From: Girardinichthys multiradiatus
Lineage: Eukaryota; Chordata; Actinopteri; Cyprinodontiformes; Goodeidae
NCBI RefSeq assembly: GCF_021462225.1
Contig: NC_061805.1
Coordinates: forward strand, 686,001 to 750,000
Length of the DNA stretch: 64,000 bases
Direction of reading: 5' to 3'
A program made the translations under genes and the position numbers. The notes under the pieces are model-generated. The model was not told where the DNA came from. It did not search any database and saw only the letters and a program-made list of their open reading frames with translations. Of this stretch, positions 48,380-59,279 are shown piece after piece (positions within the stretch are counted from its first letter, which is position 1; every line of letters starts with the position of its first letter).

Positions 48380-49180
48380 TCAGGAGGTCTGCGATGAGGC
48401 CAGACACTGGCAGGAACCCCGGGGAACTGGATCTGGTGTCGGGCTGTGGTGTATCAGGCTCTGGTGCGTCTGGCTGTGGTGTGTCTGCCTGTGGTGTGTC
48501 AGGCTGTGGTGTGTCTGGCCTGGAGACAGGCTGTGGTGTGTCAGGCGTAGAGACAGGCTGTGGTGTGTCTGGCCTGGAGACAGGCTAAGGTGTGTTAGGG
48601 TGTGTGTCCTGCATGAATTCAGTGAGTACCCCCAGAGAAAACCGAGAAGGTGCTCGGGAGCTGAAATTGGAGGCAGCCTGTCCACGGGCCCCTTCGGAAC
48701 ATGGCGAGGAAGTGGAGGCAGCCCGCCCACGGGCCCCTCCGGAACATGGCGAGGAAATGGAGGCAGCCCGCCCTTGGGCTCCACCGGAACAAGACGAGGA
48801 ACTGGAGGCAGCCCGCCCTCAGGCTCCTCCAGAACAAGACAAGGAAGTGGAGGCAACCCGCCCACAGGCTCCTCTGGAACCAGGTGAGGAAGTAGAGGCA
48901 ACCCGCCCTCGGGCTCCTCCGGGACATGACGAGGTTCAGAAGACTTGACGGCGTCTGGCTGAAGCCCTGTAGACCCGACGGCATCTGGCTGAGGCCCTGT
49001 AGACCCGACGACGGCCACGGCCTCGAGAAGGGGAGTGAAGGGACCTCCAGCTAAGAGTGGTGCTGGAGCATCGAGCCACCCCTCCTTGAGAAAGTCCGCC
49101 TGCAGTATGGAGTGCACATGAGGCAAGTCCTGAGGGTATGCCATCAGATGGGGAACACACTCCATACAACGCTCCCTCAT
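48380..49180 (-). CDS. Pro/Gly-rich repeat protein of the non-autonomous LTR element
   Basis: The minus-strand frame is open for 266 codons. Its middle holds six 15-residue units of the form EEPEGGLPPLPRHVP, and its C-terminal third is rich in Thr, His and Ser (HHSLSPGQTHHSL). I recognise no domain. It lies between gag and the 3' LTR, where pol would be in a full element, so it is either expanded gag sequence or a replacement of pol. The repeats are also open in a plus-strand frame, so the long frame may partly be a product of composition. Confidence 0.4.
   Translation of the reverse strand: MRERCMECVPHLMAYPQDLPHVHSILQADFLKEGWLDAPAPLLAGGPFTPLLEAVAVVGSTGPQPDAVGSTGLQPDAVKSSEPRHVPEEPEGGLPLLPHLVPEEPVGGLPPLPCLVLEEPEGGLPPVPRLVPVEPKGGLPPFPRHVPEGPVGGLPPLPRHVPKGPVDRLPPISAPEHLLGFLWGYSLNSCRTHTLTHLSLSPGQTHHSLSLRLTHHSLSPGQTHHSLTHHRQTHHSQTHQSLIHHSPTPDPVPRGSCQCLASSQTS
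48440..48600 (+). repeat. GGCTGTGGTGTGTC-type minisatellite
   Basis: Several imperfect units of GGCTGTGGTGTGTCTG recur, some joined to GGCCTGGAGACA. They lie beside the 45-bp array inside the same element. Confidence 0.8.
48669..48938 (+). repeat. Six tandem copies of a 45-bp unit
   Basis: Units start with GGAGGCA at 48669, 48714, 48759, 48804, 48849 and 48894. The length is a multiple of three, so frames stay open on both strands. Units differ at a few positions each. Confidence 0.92.
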
Positions 49181-49587
49181 GCACTCCCTGTTGGCGAACT
49201 GCAGTCCGGCCAGGAACCACGCCGGGGTTGGAGGTCACACCGAAGACCGGTGACCTCCAGAGGGCACTGGGCGACAGCCCCCCCCAACTCTGGTGAAGAC
49301 AACCGCGTGGAAGCCATGGCGGAAGGACCCTCTGTGGAGAAGTAGGAGGCGCCCGACCGAGCCTCCGCGGTGGCAACTGGCCTCCGGCGACGATGTCGTC
49401 CTGGGCAGGTTGAGAATCCAGCCGGAAACTTGGCTGCGGCTGGTGGAGGTGAGGATGGTTCTGCTTGAGACGCTGTGGGTGTGGGTGGCTCCGCTGAAGA
49501 CGCTGCGGACTTGGGTGGCTCCGCTGAAACCGCTGCAGACGTGAATGGCTCCGCTGAAGCCGCTGTTGTGGGAGGCCGGCGACGGCA

Positions 49588-49830
49588 TCACCGTCGATGT
49601 GAGCTCACAGGAGCAGAGGTGCGGTTCTGGCCCGGTACCAGATACGGAGAAGCTTGCGCCAACTGGGAACCGCCAAACATCTCCTCCATTTCCTGCAGCA
49701 GTAGGGTAAAAGGCAGGATCTCAACCTCCTCCCCATACATCTCTCTCAGGTCCTCTTGCTGCTGTATCCACCCAAGGAGGTAGGAAGCTCTGTCCGCTTG
49801 GTCCACTCTGTGGTGGTGTCGTACCGTCAT
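49588..49830 (-). pseudogene. gag N-terminus of the non-autonomous LTR element
   Basis: The minus-strand frame begins MTVRHHHRVDQAD at 49830, where ATG lies in the last six bases of the 5' LTR, and runs 80 codons to a stop. It has acidic, coiled-coil-like sequence (QQQEDLREMYGEE). Another minus frame continues at 49235-49591, which suggests a frameshift within gag. Confidence 0.6.
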
Positions 49831-50412
49831 GGTTTCCATTTTATCGGTGGACCAGAGATGCAGGATGAGCAGAGATGGTTGTTGAGATGATTCTTCTTTA
49901 ATGAGGTGAGCCAACTTACAATTTCCAGTGCAGGTTTCACAGAGATCCAGTTAATCAAAAACAATCCTGGTTTCTGGATCGCAGGATACCACAAAACAGT
50001 AGGAACAGACAGACTAACTTAGGTCAGGCCAAATTAGACTAACGAAACCACGTGAAACAAAGGACAAAGACAAACTTAAATACAGACGAAGGTGGACATG
50101 AAACAATAGGGCAGGTAACCAGAGGAAAACAAACACAGGTGTGGAACAGGTGTGCAGGAAGACAGAGCGGCAGGTGAACCAGATAGGGGTAAACGAGAAC
50201 ATGAGGAGCCTGACAAAACAAACAGTAAACAAACTCGAGGAACCAGGACACAGGGAAAAATAACAAATCTAATACAATAAATAACACAGTCAACAGAACA
50301 GAACCTAGGAAACAAAACCCAGAAATGAGGACTCCAGGACTAACCAAGCTAGTAATGGAAAAACACCTCACTAAATGTAAACAATCACAGAATCAAACCA
50401 CACACTGTGACA
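49825..50412 (-). repeat. 5' LTR of the non-autonomous element
   Basis: It matches 47547-48128 closely. The first base of the plus-strand end has changed (CCGTCATGG for TGTCATGG). Confidence 0.88.
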
Positions 50413-50986
50413 CAAATATGCTACCAATTAATTTAAATGTTGTGAATTAACCACAATCAAAAGCTTACAAAGCCCTGATTTCTTCATCTAGCTTTCCCTA
50501 ATGTTAAATGATTAAAAATAATCTTAGTGTATGTAAAATAAAATCTATAAAACAATTCTCTCTCTGATTATTCTAGCATTTAGTGAATAGAAATACGCTA
50601 GTAATCCTAAATGATCTAAAACAGGAAGTGTTTATTCTGATACCAAGAAAACAGTTATTTGTCTTTTTTTATGGTATTTGTAAATATCTGCTTTATTCCT
50701 TAGGATTAGGTATCTACTGCCAAAATGTTGAAGGAGGGCCCAGAATAAAAATGACTGCTCTTCAGTGGCACTTTTAAGATTTAAGATTTTCTTTCAAGGG
50801 TTTTGAGTTATTTCTGGACAAATCCTGTGCTTGAAATCAAATGGTTTACCCTAGCATGTACGCTAGGTGCCTTCACTAAGGTAACTAAGAAATATGAGTA
50901 TATGTAGTTAAGCCCAAAATTATTTATATTTCTGGAAGCTTTAGATTTAAAATTATGTTCTTTTAAACAAGAAGTTCCTTAATATA

Positions 50987-51533
50987 CATTGCTCAAAAAA
51001 ATAAAGGGAACACTTAAACAACACAATATAACTCCAAGTAAATCAAACTTCTGTGAAATCAAACTGTCCATTTAGGAAGCAACACTGATTGACAATCAAT
51101 TTCACATCTTGTTGTTCAAATGTAATAGACAACAGGGGGAAATCGTTGGCGATTAGCAAGACACTCAATAAAGGAGTGGTTCTGCAGGTGGGGACCACAG
51201 ACCACTTCTCAGTACCTATGCTTTCTGGATGATGTTTTGGCCCATGCGTTGTAGGGAGGTCATACACAATACTGAGCCTCATTTTGACTTGTTTTAAGGA
51301 CATTACATCAAAGTTGGATCAGCCTCTAGTGTGTTTTTCCACTTTAATTTTGTGTGTGACTCCAGATCCAGGCCTCCGTTGGTTAATACATTTGATTTCC
51401 ATTGATGATGTTTGTGTGATTTTGTTGTCAGCACATTCAACTTTGTACAGAACAAAGTATTCAATGAGAATATTTGATTCATTCAGATCTAGGATGTGTT
51501 ATTTGAGTGTTCCTTATATTTTTGTGAGCAGTG
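50987..51533. mobile_element. Tc1-type MITE, 547 bp, with TA target duplication
   Basis: The ends are inverted copies: CATTGCTCAAAAAAATAAAG at the left and, reverse-complemented, CACTGCTCACAAAAATATAA at the right, followed by GGAACACT on both. TA flanks both sides (50985-50986 and 51534-51535). The internal halves correspond to the terminal regions of a known fish Tc1 family whose transposase gene has been removed here. Confidence 0.85.
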
Positions 51534-51539
51534 TATGAA

Positions 51540-53010
51540 ATGCGACAAGTATCTATCGGGAGATTAGAAAATAATGTAAAAGGAGTAGTAATTTCAAAAA
51601 TATTTTTATTTGCTTAAAAAAAATAATATTTAGAAAATTATTTGTAGCCTATTTAATAATTAATGCATAACTTTTTATTGGCATTACAGCAATTAAATGC
51701 TTCTTATAATTGCTGAACAGCTTTTTGCATATTTTCACTGGTGTTTTAACAGTTTATCTTTGCTAAAGAGCTCTATACTTATGAGGTTGGTTTGGGCGCA
51801 AGACACTAAGTAAGGGGATGTGGATGGTTGTCAGAATCATCATGATTTGACCACTGTCAAGTTGACAGTTTTAATAATTTCATGATGACGCTGCTGCATG
51901 TAAGCCATGAAATAATCAAACATAGAGGAAACAATTATATGTATTTCTAAATGAATTTATTTTTTCAAAATGGCAGTTATTTAATTTCCTAATTTATAAT
52001 GTATATTTAAATATTTATTGGGACACTTAATGGGAATTTTTTTTGTATTTCTTGGGACATTCATTCACATTTATTTTTGTCATGATATATTTATTTATTT
52101 AATTTTGGCCCTCCAAACAGTTGATTACAACTTTAAAGGTAATTATGTCACTTTACGTGACACACACATCAGTGTCCAAGGTAAATTTCTTTTGAACAGC
52201 TCAGTTTAGAATATTATTTTTTCAAAATAATATGTTGCTCAATACAAGGTAAAGGCAAAGCAGAGATGCCAGATGAGAATAAAAGAGTAAAGAACTGCCA
52301 TCAAAAAACTCATCTGCTTCTGATGTGGGAAATGAAGATCACTGCAAGAGGTCCATAAGTGGTATTTAGGGTGTCGCAAGAATGAAGAGGAATTCTTTGA
52401 GTATGGATTCACATGCATCAATGTCAATGAACAACAACATCCATAATGTGTGGTGTGCACTGAGATGCTTGCTCAAATAGAGACTAAAGCCTGTTAAAGT
52501 GCTCAGACAGTTAAAAACTTAATACCTCTCTCTTGCTGATTAAGGAGTGAGAGTTGCAAGGCCAAAAGAAAATCATAACAAACCAAACAACAATTCCTAC
52601 CAAGGCTCAAAAGAAATCATATGAGGTGGGGTATTTAATTGCAAAGGCAAAAAGCCACACACAATCAGGGAAACCCTTACTTGCTGCTATCGCAATGAGT
52701 CGATAATTAACGGGGATTAACAGGCACAGGTGCTAGAAGCAGTGCCACGGTCTGATTGTGCATCACCAACATGGCTCGGGACATAAAGTGTCAGTTAATT
52801 GATAGAGTTAAGAAAGGAAAATATGCTTTGCAATGAGATAAATCCATAGATATACCAAACTGTCCAGCTGCTGGTTTTCTCCATATACAGGTTTGGTCAT
52901 CTTTTTATTCACCAATTTGATCCACATGCTGAGAACACTCAGGAGACAGAGAAAAGGTTAATGAGTTTATTTTTACAGATAGTAAATGTGGACTGGGACT
53001 GGAACTGGAT
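51540..53010. other. Intergenic stretch, nothing recognised
   Basis: No coding region is supported. The last 150 bases may belong to the Gypsy element that follows, since they contain a minus-strand AATAAA, but no LTR boundary could be fixed. Confidence 0.4.
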
Positions 53011-53019
53011 CACACCTAC

Positions 53020-56000
53020 TATATGGAGAGAAGGTTTGGTAAATTGAAGGCGAAACAATAACCAATCACCCCTTGGTCCTTCACACAACGTGCAATGGTG
53101 AGGTTTCTCTGAGCAAGCTGGAAAACACTGGTTTCAACTGTAAAACATGGAAAGTGGGATGTATGCGAAAAGAGAGGGGGAAGATGGAGTCTAACTGTGG
53201 TGGGACTAATCACAGATTCGATTTCATATGGCCCGCCAATGAATTTAGGGGAAAGCTTTCTAGACATCGACTTAAAAGGTATGTCGCGAGAGGACAGCCA
53301 TACCTTCTGACTGGGTTGATACTGGGGATCCGGTGTGCGTCTTCTGTCTGCGAACCACTTTGGCTTCTAGTGCTGAACAAAACTGTTTCTATACCTTGGA
53401 GATGAACTGGGGTCCGAGTGGATGTCCAGGGGGATTCCGTGTAGTCGGAAGACGTGTTTAATGTGTAGTTGGGCCATTTGAAAAGCAGATGGGAGTCTTC
53501 TGAGGGGAATGAGATGGCAGGCTTTAGAAAAACGGTCATCAATGGTTAGGATGGTGGTCATACCTTTGGATTCAATTCAATTCAATTCAATTCAGTTTTA
53601 TTTATATAGCGCCAATTCACAACACATGTTGTCTCAAGGCACTTCACAACAGTCAGGTACATACATGCCAATTAATCCTAACAATTGAACAGTGCAGACG
53701 GAGTTAGCTTTTTATTCAAATTGGATAAAACGTTTTTCTATCTAAGGAAACCCAGCAGATTGCATCTAGTCAGTGACTTGCAGCATTCCCTCCTCCCGGA
53801 TGAGCATGTAGAGACAGTGGACAGTCACTGGCGTTGACTTTGCAGCAATCCCTCATACAGAGCATGCATGTAGCGACAGTGGAGAGGAAAAATTCCCTTT
53901 TAAGAGGAAGAAACCTCCAGCAGAACCAGGCTCAGCATGAGTGGCCATCTGCCACAACCGACTGGGGGTTTCTGGAAGCCCAGTGACGAAGTCGAGAGCG
54001 ATGGGGGATCAGGGGCGTTTAGGCACTTCAAGAGGTTGGAGCAGACCAGCTGGTGGTCGATTAGTAGATTTATTTCTGGCACAAACAGAACACGCTTTCA
54101 CGTAGTCTTTGACGTCTTCATGCATGGTGGGCCACCAAAACCGTCTAGATATAAGGGTGACAGTTCGACTGATACCTGGGTGGGTGGAGAACTTGGCAGA
54201 ATTAAACCAGTGGATAAGATGCGCTCAGACAGTGGATGGTACGAAGGTCCGGTTTGATGGCCCAGTTTTGGGATCAAGTTAATTTAACTGAGCTTGATTC
54301 ACAATACTCTCTATTTCCCAAGTAAGAGCCCCTACTGTACAGTTGGGAGGCAGAATGGGTGATGGCTGCTTGTCACAATCGTCCAGAGAGAACTGACGTG
54401 ATAGGGCATCTGGTTTTTGGTTTTTGAACCGGGTCTGTAGGAGATGGAGAGATTAAAACGAGAGAAGAACAAAGACCAACGGGACTGACAAGAGTTTAGG
54501 CGTTTAGCAGATTGAATGTATGATAAGTTTTTATGATCTGTCCATACCAATACAGGATGCTCGTTTCCCTCCAGCCAATGCCCCCACTCCTCCAAGGACA
54601 GTTTTATGGCAAGCAGTTCTCTGTCTCCCACATCGTAGTTTTGCTCGGAACTGGACAGTCTGTGGGAGAAGAATGCACAAGGATGAATCTTATCATCTTT
54701 GTTGGATCGCTGGGACAAAACTGCCCCCACTCCTGCATCAGATGCATACCTCAAGGATGAACTGCTTGATAGGATCAGGATGAATCAGAATTGGGGCTTA
54801 AGATAACTTTTCCTTTAATGAAGCAAAAGCTTCTTTGGCTTCTGGAGTCCACCGGAACTGAATCTTGGTTAAAGTCAATGCATTTAAGAGGGCTGCAGTT
54901 TGGCTGTAGTTTTTAATAAACCGTCTGTAAAAGTTAGCAAAGCCCAAAAAGCGTTGAAGCTGCTTACGAGAGTCGGGAACTGGCCAGTCCAAAACAGCTT
55001 TGACTTTCTCCAGGTCTGAGCGAACCTGTCCACCCTCAAGGATAAATCCTAAAAAGGTGACAGAGGGTTGGTGAAACACATTTTTCTGCTTTTACAAATA
55101 GTTGGTTTTCCAGGAGACGCTGAAGAACCAGACGGACGTGATGGCGGTGTTCTCTGAGATCTTTGGAATAGATCAGTTTGTCGTCAAGGTATACAAAAAC
55201 AAATATCTTTAAGAGGTCACGTAGAATATCATTTACTAAAGCTTGAAACACCGCTGGGGCATTGCTGAGGCCGAAAGGCATTACCAGATATTCGAAGTGG
55301 CCCAGAGGGGTCTTGAAGGTGGTCTTCCATTCGTCAGGTTCGAAAGCTGATCATAACAAAAGCAGAGGATATTTATTTTGGATTGTTATTTGATTCAAAC
55401 CTCTGTAATCGATGCAGGGATGTAGGGTTCCATCTTTCTTCCCCACAAAGAAAAAAACCAGCACCCAGAGGGGATGAGGATGGGCGGATGATTCCAGCGG
55501 CCAAGGATTCAGAAATATATTTTTCCTTGGTCTATCATTCTGATCGGGAGATGTTATACAGTCTACTAGAGAGCAACGGGGCTCCGGGAAGAAAATCGAT
55601 TGCAGAGTCGTATGGACGATGAGGAGGAAGAGACAGAGCTCTGGATTTACTAAACACGTTTTTTAGATCATGGTATTCCTCAGGGACCCGAGTTAGACCA
55701 GGGGGTTCATCCTCCTCCGAATCCACAAGAGATGGCTTAGGGGAGACTGCAGACTGTAAGCAAGAAGAGAGGCATTTAGTGGACCAGGAATTAATACGTA
55801 ATTCAGACCAGTTGAGATGTGGGTTGTGGATTTGGAGCCAGAAAAAACCAAAAACTAAAGAATTATGGCGGATGGGAAAAACAAAAAACGAAATGTATTC
55901 TCTGTGATTACCTGAGAGGGCTAGTTCCAAATCCTTGGTGTGATGGCTGATGCGGTGAAGTGTCCTCCCATCCAGAGCCTGAACTTGAAGCAGGGTTTGA

Positions 56001-56390
56001 AGAGATTCCACCTCAATTCGTGCTTGATCAACCAGGGACTGATTGATTAAATTCTGTTCACACCCCGAGTCGTTAAATGCTGATAATTTCATAGCTTCTT
56101 GGTTACAGAATAGAGTAGCAGGTAATGTAAATCTAGGGGAAAAAGTTCTAGGTGATTGGTCCGCCAGCCTCCCCTCTACAGCCGACAGACCCGGTCTTTT
56201 GGCCGCAGGGGACAGAGCGTGATGAAGTGGTTTGAAGATCCACAATATAAACACAGGTTGGACTCTCTGCGTCACTGTCGCTCTTGGGGGGTGAGTCTGG
56301 CATGTACCAGTTGCATGGGTTCAGATTCTGGACGACTGGTAGGAAGTGATTGAGAGTTATGGGGCGGAGGCACCAATTATGTTTTAAAGT
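53020..56390 (-). mobile_element. Ty3/Gypsy element, minus orientation, no LTRs found, split by a LINE tail
   Basis: Reading the minus strand from 56,390 downward there is a gag end with zinc knuckle, protease, reverse transcriptase, RNase H, integrase core and integrase C-terminus, in Gypsy order. Every module is present but in different frames. A LINE 3' end occupies 53568-53960 within the integrase. Both outer ends are truncated. Confidence 0.88.
53568..53960 (-). mobile_element. LINE 3' end inserted in the Gypsy integrase
   Basis: It starts with four ATTCA units and matches the 3' UTR of the L2-like LINE at 39860-40270 (ATATAGCGCCAATTCACAAC, GGATGAGCATGTAGAGACAG, CCAGCAGAACCAGGCTCAG). 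On both sides the minus strand reads integrase: LPETP to the right and [12 protein letters not shown] to the left. The insertion therefore separates codons that were once adjacent. Confidence 0.88.
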
Positions 56391-56399
56391 TTTCTATAT

Positions 56400-56989
56400 A
56401 TTCAATTCATTTTGGGCATGTCATTATTGAGCAAAACCCTCAAAAAGAGGCTTTAGGCTATAGGTTTAATTACAGCAGCCTTAAAGGTTGCATACAAAAT
56501 TCACTTTTTAGCCCTTAAATACATTTTGTTGTGTACTTGGAGTTGGTAGGAGTGCAGAAAAGTTGAATTTAGTTTCTCCAGGTTCTGCATAGATACCTTT
56601 ATATTCTGTTTGGATAATGTTTTTCAGTCTGTTCTGTTTTCTCTATTCTCCATTATGTTTTTTTAACTACTGCGTCTCAGTATTTGCTGCTAACCAAGGT
56701 CATGGACATCTGGCAAACCAATCTAGCGATTCCCCCATTTTCATTTCTTGAAGTTAATATTTTTGAAATTTAGAAAGCTCAGTTGAATTAAAACATTCCA
56801 AAAACAGTGATGAGATGAAATGATCCCTTTAGTGAGCTGAAGGAGCGGATGGCTCAAAAGAGCTAAAACACTATAAGTTTGGTAGCTGTACTAAAAATAA
56901 ACATAGAATTATTCTTGTTCTCCTTTATTATTGACGAGGAATACACTGTTCCATCTTGGTGAACAGTCTTACTATTATTTGTTCACATT
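56400..56989. other. Short intergenic stretch, nothing recognised
   Basis: AT-rich sequence without a supported gene or repeat. Confidence 0.45.
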
Positions 56990-56994
56990 CAATG

Positions 56995-57821
56995 TGTCGG
57001 GGTCTGGGAGTATCTGTTTGTTTTTCTGTTTCTTGCCTGCTATGTACTCTGCTTAGTCTATAGGTGGCGGGGGAGCTCATGGGCACACAGGTGACAGGTG
57101 TGGCTCATCTTGATGACTGCTGCTGGGAGCATTTAAGTAGAAGGCTGCCAGCACTTCCACGCCTGAGGGTTAGCCAACTGTGGTAACAGACTCTCACCAG
57201 ACTCTAGCTTTGAGCTTAAGCTTTTGTGTTTTCTTAGAGCTTCGACTAACCTTTGTGTGTCCCCCTTCTCAGGTTGCTTTCAAGCCCTTGCTCTGTTTCC
57301 AGTTCCTTTCCTGACTTCTGGATGTAAGATCCAAGCCTCCAGTTACCTTCTCTAGACAAATTCAAAGCTGGCAGCTTCCTGGCTCTGTGATCAGAGCGAA
57401 CCTTGTTCACCCTCCAACGAGCTCCTTGCAAGCCCCACCACCTAGCACACCATGCCACCTTCTTTAGACAACGGACTAAGCTCAACTGGATATCCCGGAA
57501 ACCTCCTTCAAGCATCCATAGACTAACCTACCTTGGATATTACCCTCTTCAGTTTCCTCTGGTCTCATGCTCCAAGACTCCACATCTCTCTTTCCCCCTG
57601 GCGGTTTAATCATCTCCTCCAGTAGGAGTTTCATATTACTTTTACTATAATAATCAACCCCTCACTCAGTAGTTACCTGTTCTTCCCTTCTCTGTGCAGT
57701 TGGTGATCTACTGGTCCAGGTTCTTTCGCCACTACTCATTCCTCTAAAAATAAAATCTCTTAAAAAACTCTCCTCAGTGTATTTCTGCATGTGGGTAAGA
57801 TCCGTTTCTAGAATCATGACA
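56995..57821 (+). mobile_element. Solo LTR, 827 bp, with perfect 5-bp target duplication
   Basis: It runs from TGTCGGGG to ATCATGACA, with CAATG on both sides (56990-56994 and 57822-57826). A TATA-like GCATTTAAGTAGAAGG lies about 140 bases in, and AAAATAAAATC about 75 bases before the end, so U3, R and U5 are all recognisable. It shares layout with the other LTRs here, including the ATGACA terminus. No internal sequence is present. Confidence 0.93.
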
Positions 57822-57849
57822 CAATGCCATATGCCAATCTTTTATCAGC

Positions 57850-58111
57850 AAGATGGTGCCGGTGTTCATGGCTTGCCATCTCTCTCTGAGATCTGCCTTT
57901 TTGTTTGTTAGGTTTTTGATGCTTTTTTGTGCAGAAATTAAGACACCACTGGTATGTGGTCGTCAGTCACTGTTGGATCTCCATGTATTTGTCACCAAGC
58001 TTGCCTATTTTAATCATAATGGGTTCATCAACAAGTGCCCTCCTTTACTGGCTGATGTTCCTGTGTATCTGTTGCGTGATGTGCACCTGTCCACCTGGAG
58101 ACAAGAGCCAC
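57850..58111 (+). repeat. LINE 5' coding fragment
   Basis: One frame gives SLLDLHVFVTKLAYFNHNGF followed by INKCPPLLADVPVYL, in the style of the start of a fish LINE ORF2 before the endonuclease. It has no reverse transcriptase. The Harbinger element that follows appears to have inserted into it. Confidence 0.4.
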
Positions 58112-59279
58112 AAGCTGTGTTTCCATTGACCATCAAATTGCCCAATTTATAATTACGAAAAAAAAATTCCTTAATGAAAACATGGCAATTAAAAAAAAAA
58201 TCACTTTTTCAATGCAATTTTTGGCACTGGGATGAGGTGGTTTTTTGGCCATATTGAAATTGGTGTATTTCGCTAAACTGCAATGGAAACACTTTTTTTG
58301 CATCACACGAGTCACGTGATCAACAACCGGATTGTATCACTGGCAAAAAAGACGAAGAAGACGACTGGAAGTAGTAGGAGGATGATGGTGCGGCATGTTT
58401 GGTGTCACCAGGAGACGGAGTATTTTTTAAATTTAGTACATGACAGGTAATGCTACCAGCATTTTAGATTTCAAAAAGCAAATAAATGCAAGCATTTACC
58501 AAGATCTTGAAGCAGCCATGAAGGAAGCGGGGTTCCACAAGCCCTGGCAAATCTTACGTTCAAAATGGATAACTCTCAAACAGAAATACCTGGCAGAGAA
58601 GAGAAAGCTCGGCAAAAGCGGCGCCAGTGGAAAAGATTAAATTAGTTTAAAATACTTCTCCCACATGGACCAGATACTTGGCCACAGACTCATCGTGACA
58701 TCCATGGCTACAGTTTTTAACAGCATAGTGTCAAAATAAGGTGAGATCTTTCCATGTAATCCATGCAACATTCATTAACTGCTACAGTTAAATCCATAAA
58801 AACTACAATAAATATCCTTTTGTGTAATCCATGCAATAATTATTAAAATACACAGTTGAAGCAGTAGAGAGTGAAACAAGCATATTCTCATATTCTAGAA
58901 CTGACAGACTGGAGGCCTGTGTGGAGCCACATATTTCCAGCCATATTTTATCTGTCTTATCTTTTGCAAAAATATAAACAAGTGTATCCAAAGAAATGAT
59001 GTATGATGATTTTACATTCTTTCACATGTATTAAATGAAATTATTAATCTTTGATTATCAAGTTAAAAGATGTATGATTGAAATGTGGTTAAGAACTGAG
59101 AGTTAAAGTAAAAAACATTAAGGTTTGACATTCTCAATCAGCTATATATGAAAGAGATATAACGTTAATCATTTGTGAAGCATGAATAAAAAGAATGAAG
59201 AATGAAACTGTAAATGAAGTGAATGCTGTAACTAAACGTTTGAGCAGCACCGATGTAAGAAATAAACCCTTTGTTTAAG

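Larger units (their letters stand above)
47547..50412 (-). mobile_element. Non-autonomous LTR retrotransposon with 5-bp target duplication
   Basis: Two LTRs (47547-48128 and 49825-50412) differ at only a few percent of positions. The flanks CAAGT (47542-47546) and CAAAT (50413-50417) are a target duplication with one mismatch. On the minus strand the 5' LTR is the right one; gag starts at its very end, and a purine tract (GAGGGGGAGGTAA) precedes the 3' LTR. The 1.7-kb internal part encodes a gag start and Pro/Gly-rich repeats but no protease, reverse transcriptase or integrase, so it depends on enzymes from elsewhere. Confidence 0.88.
47030..50640 (-). mobile_element. Tc1-type relic (copy C) split by an LTR element
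   Basis: The left terminal region (about 47081-47150) and the right one (about 50530-50600) are inverted copies of each other, sharing GGATTAC.AG and ATTTCTATT.GCTAAATG. Minus-strand transposase sequence at about 47200-47540 covers only part of the gene (CTGCCCACAAATTTTCTATG is the codon stretch around the NLWAE-type motif). The LTR element at 47547-50412 sits in its N-terminal part or 5' flank. Confidence 0.72.
53019..56390 (-). pseudogene. Gypsy gag-pol, decayed, with a changed RT active-site neighbour
   Basis: Pieces in gene order are: knuckle and protease (55535-56275; DSGCEQNLINQ), reverse transcriptase (55036-55281; [13 protein letters not shown] and YLDDKLIYS, where Ile is usual after the Asp pair), connection region (54798-55079; [12 protein letters not shown]), RNase H (54332-54754; WTDHKNLSY), integrase core (53367-53561; [14 protein letters not shown], then a frameshift after HSD) and C-terminus (53019-53267; [16 protein letters not shown]). 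The many frame changes show it is old. It is a different family from the copy at 32.7 kb. Confidence 0.85.

Noticed and set aside
48669..48938. A CRISPR array, because of regular repeats
   Set aside because: The units are contiguous without unique spacers, lie inside a eukaryotic retroelement, and no cas-like gene exists.
48592..48948. Plus-strand 118-codon frame across the 45-bp array
   Set aside because: The unit length of 45 keeps several frames open. The element is transcribed from the other strand judging by LTRs, gag and purine tract.
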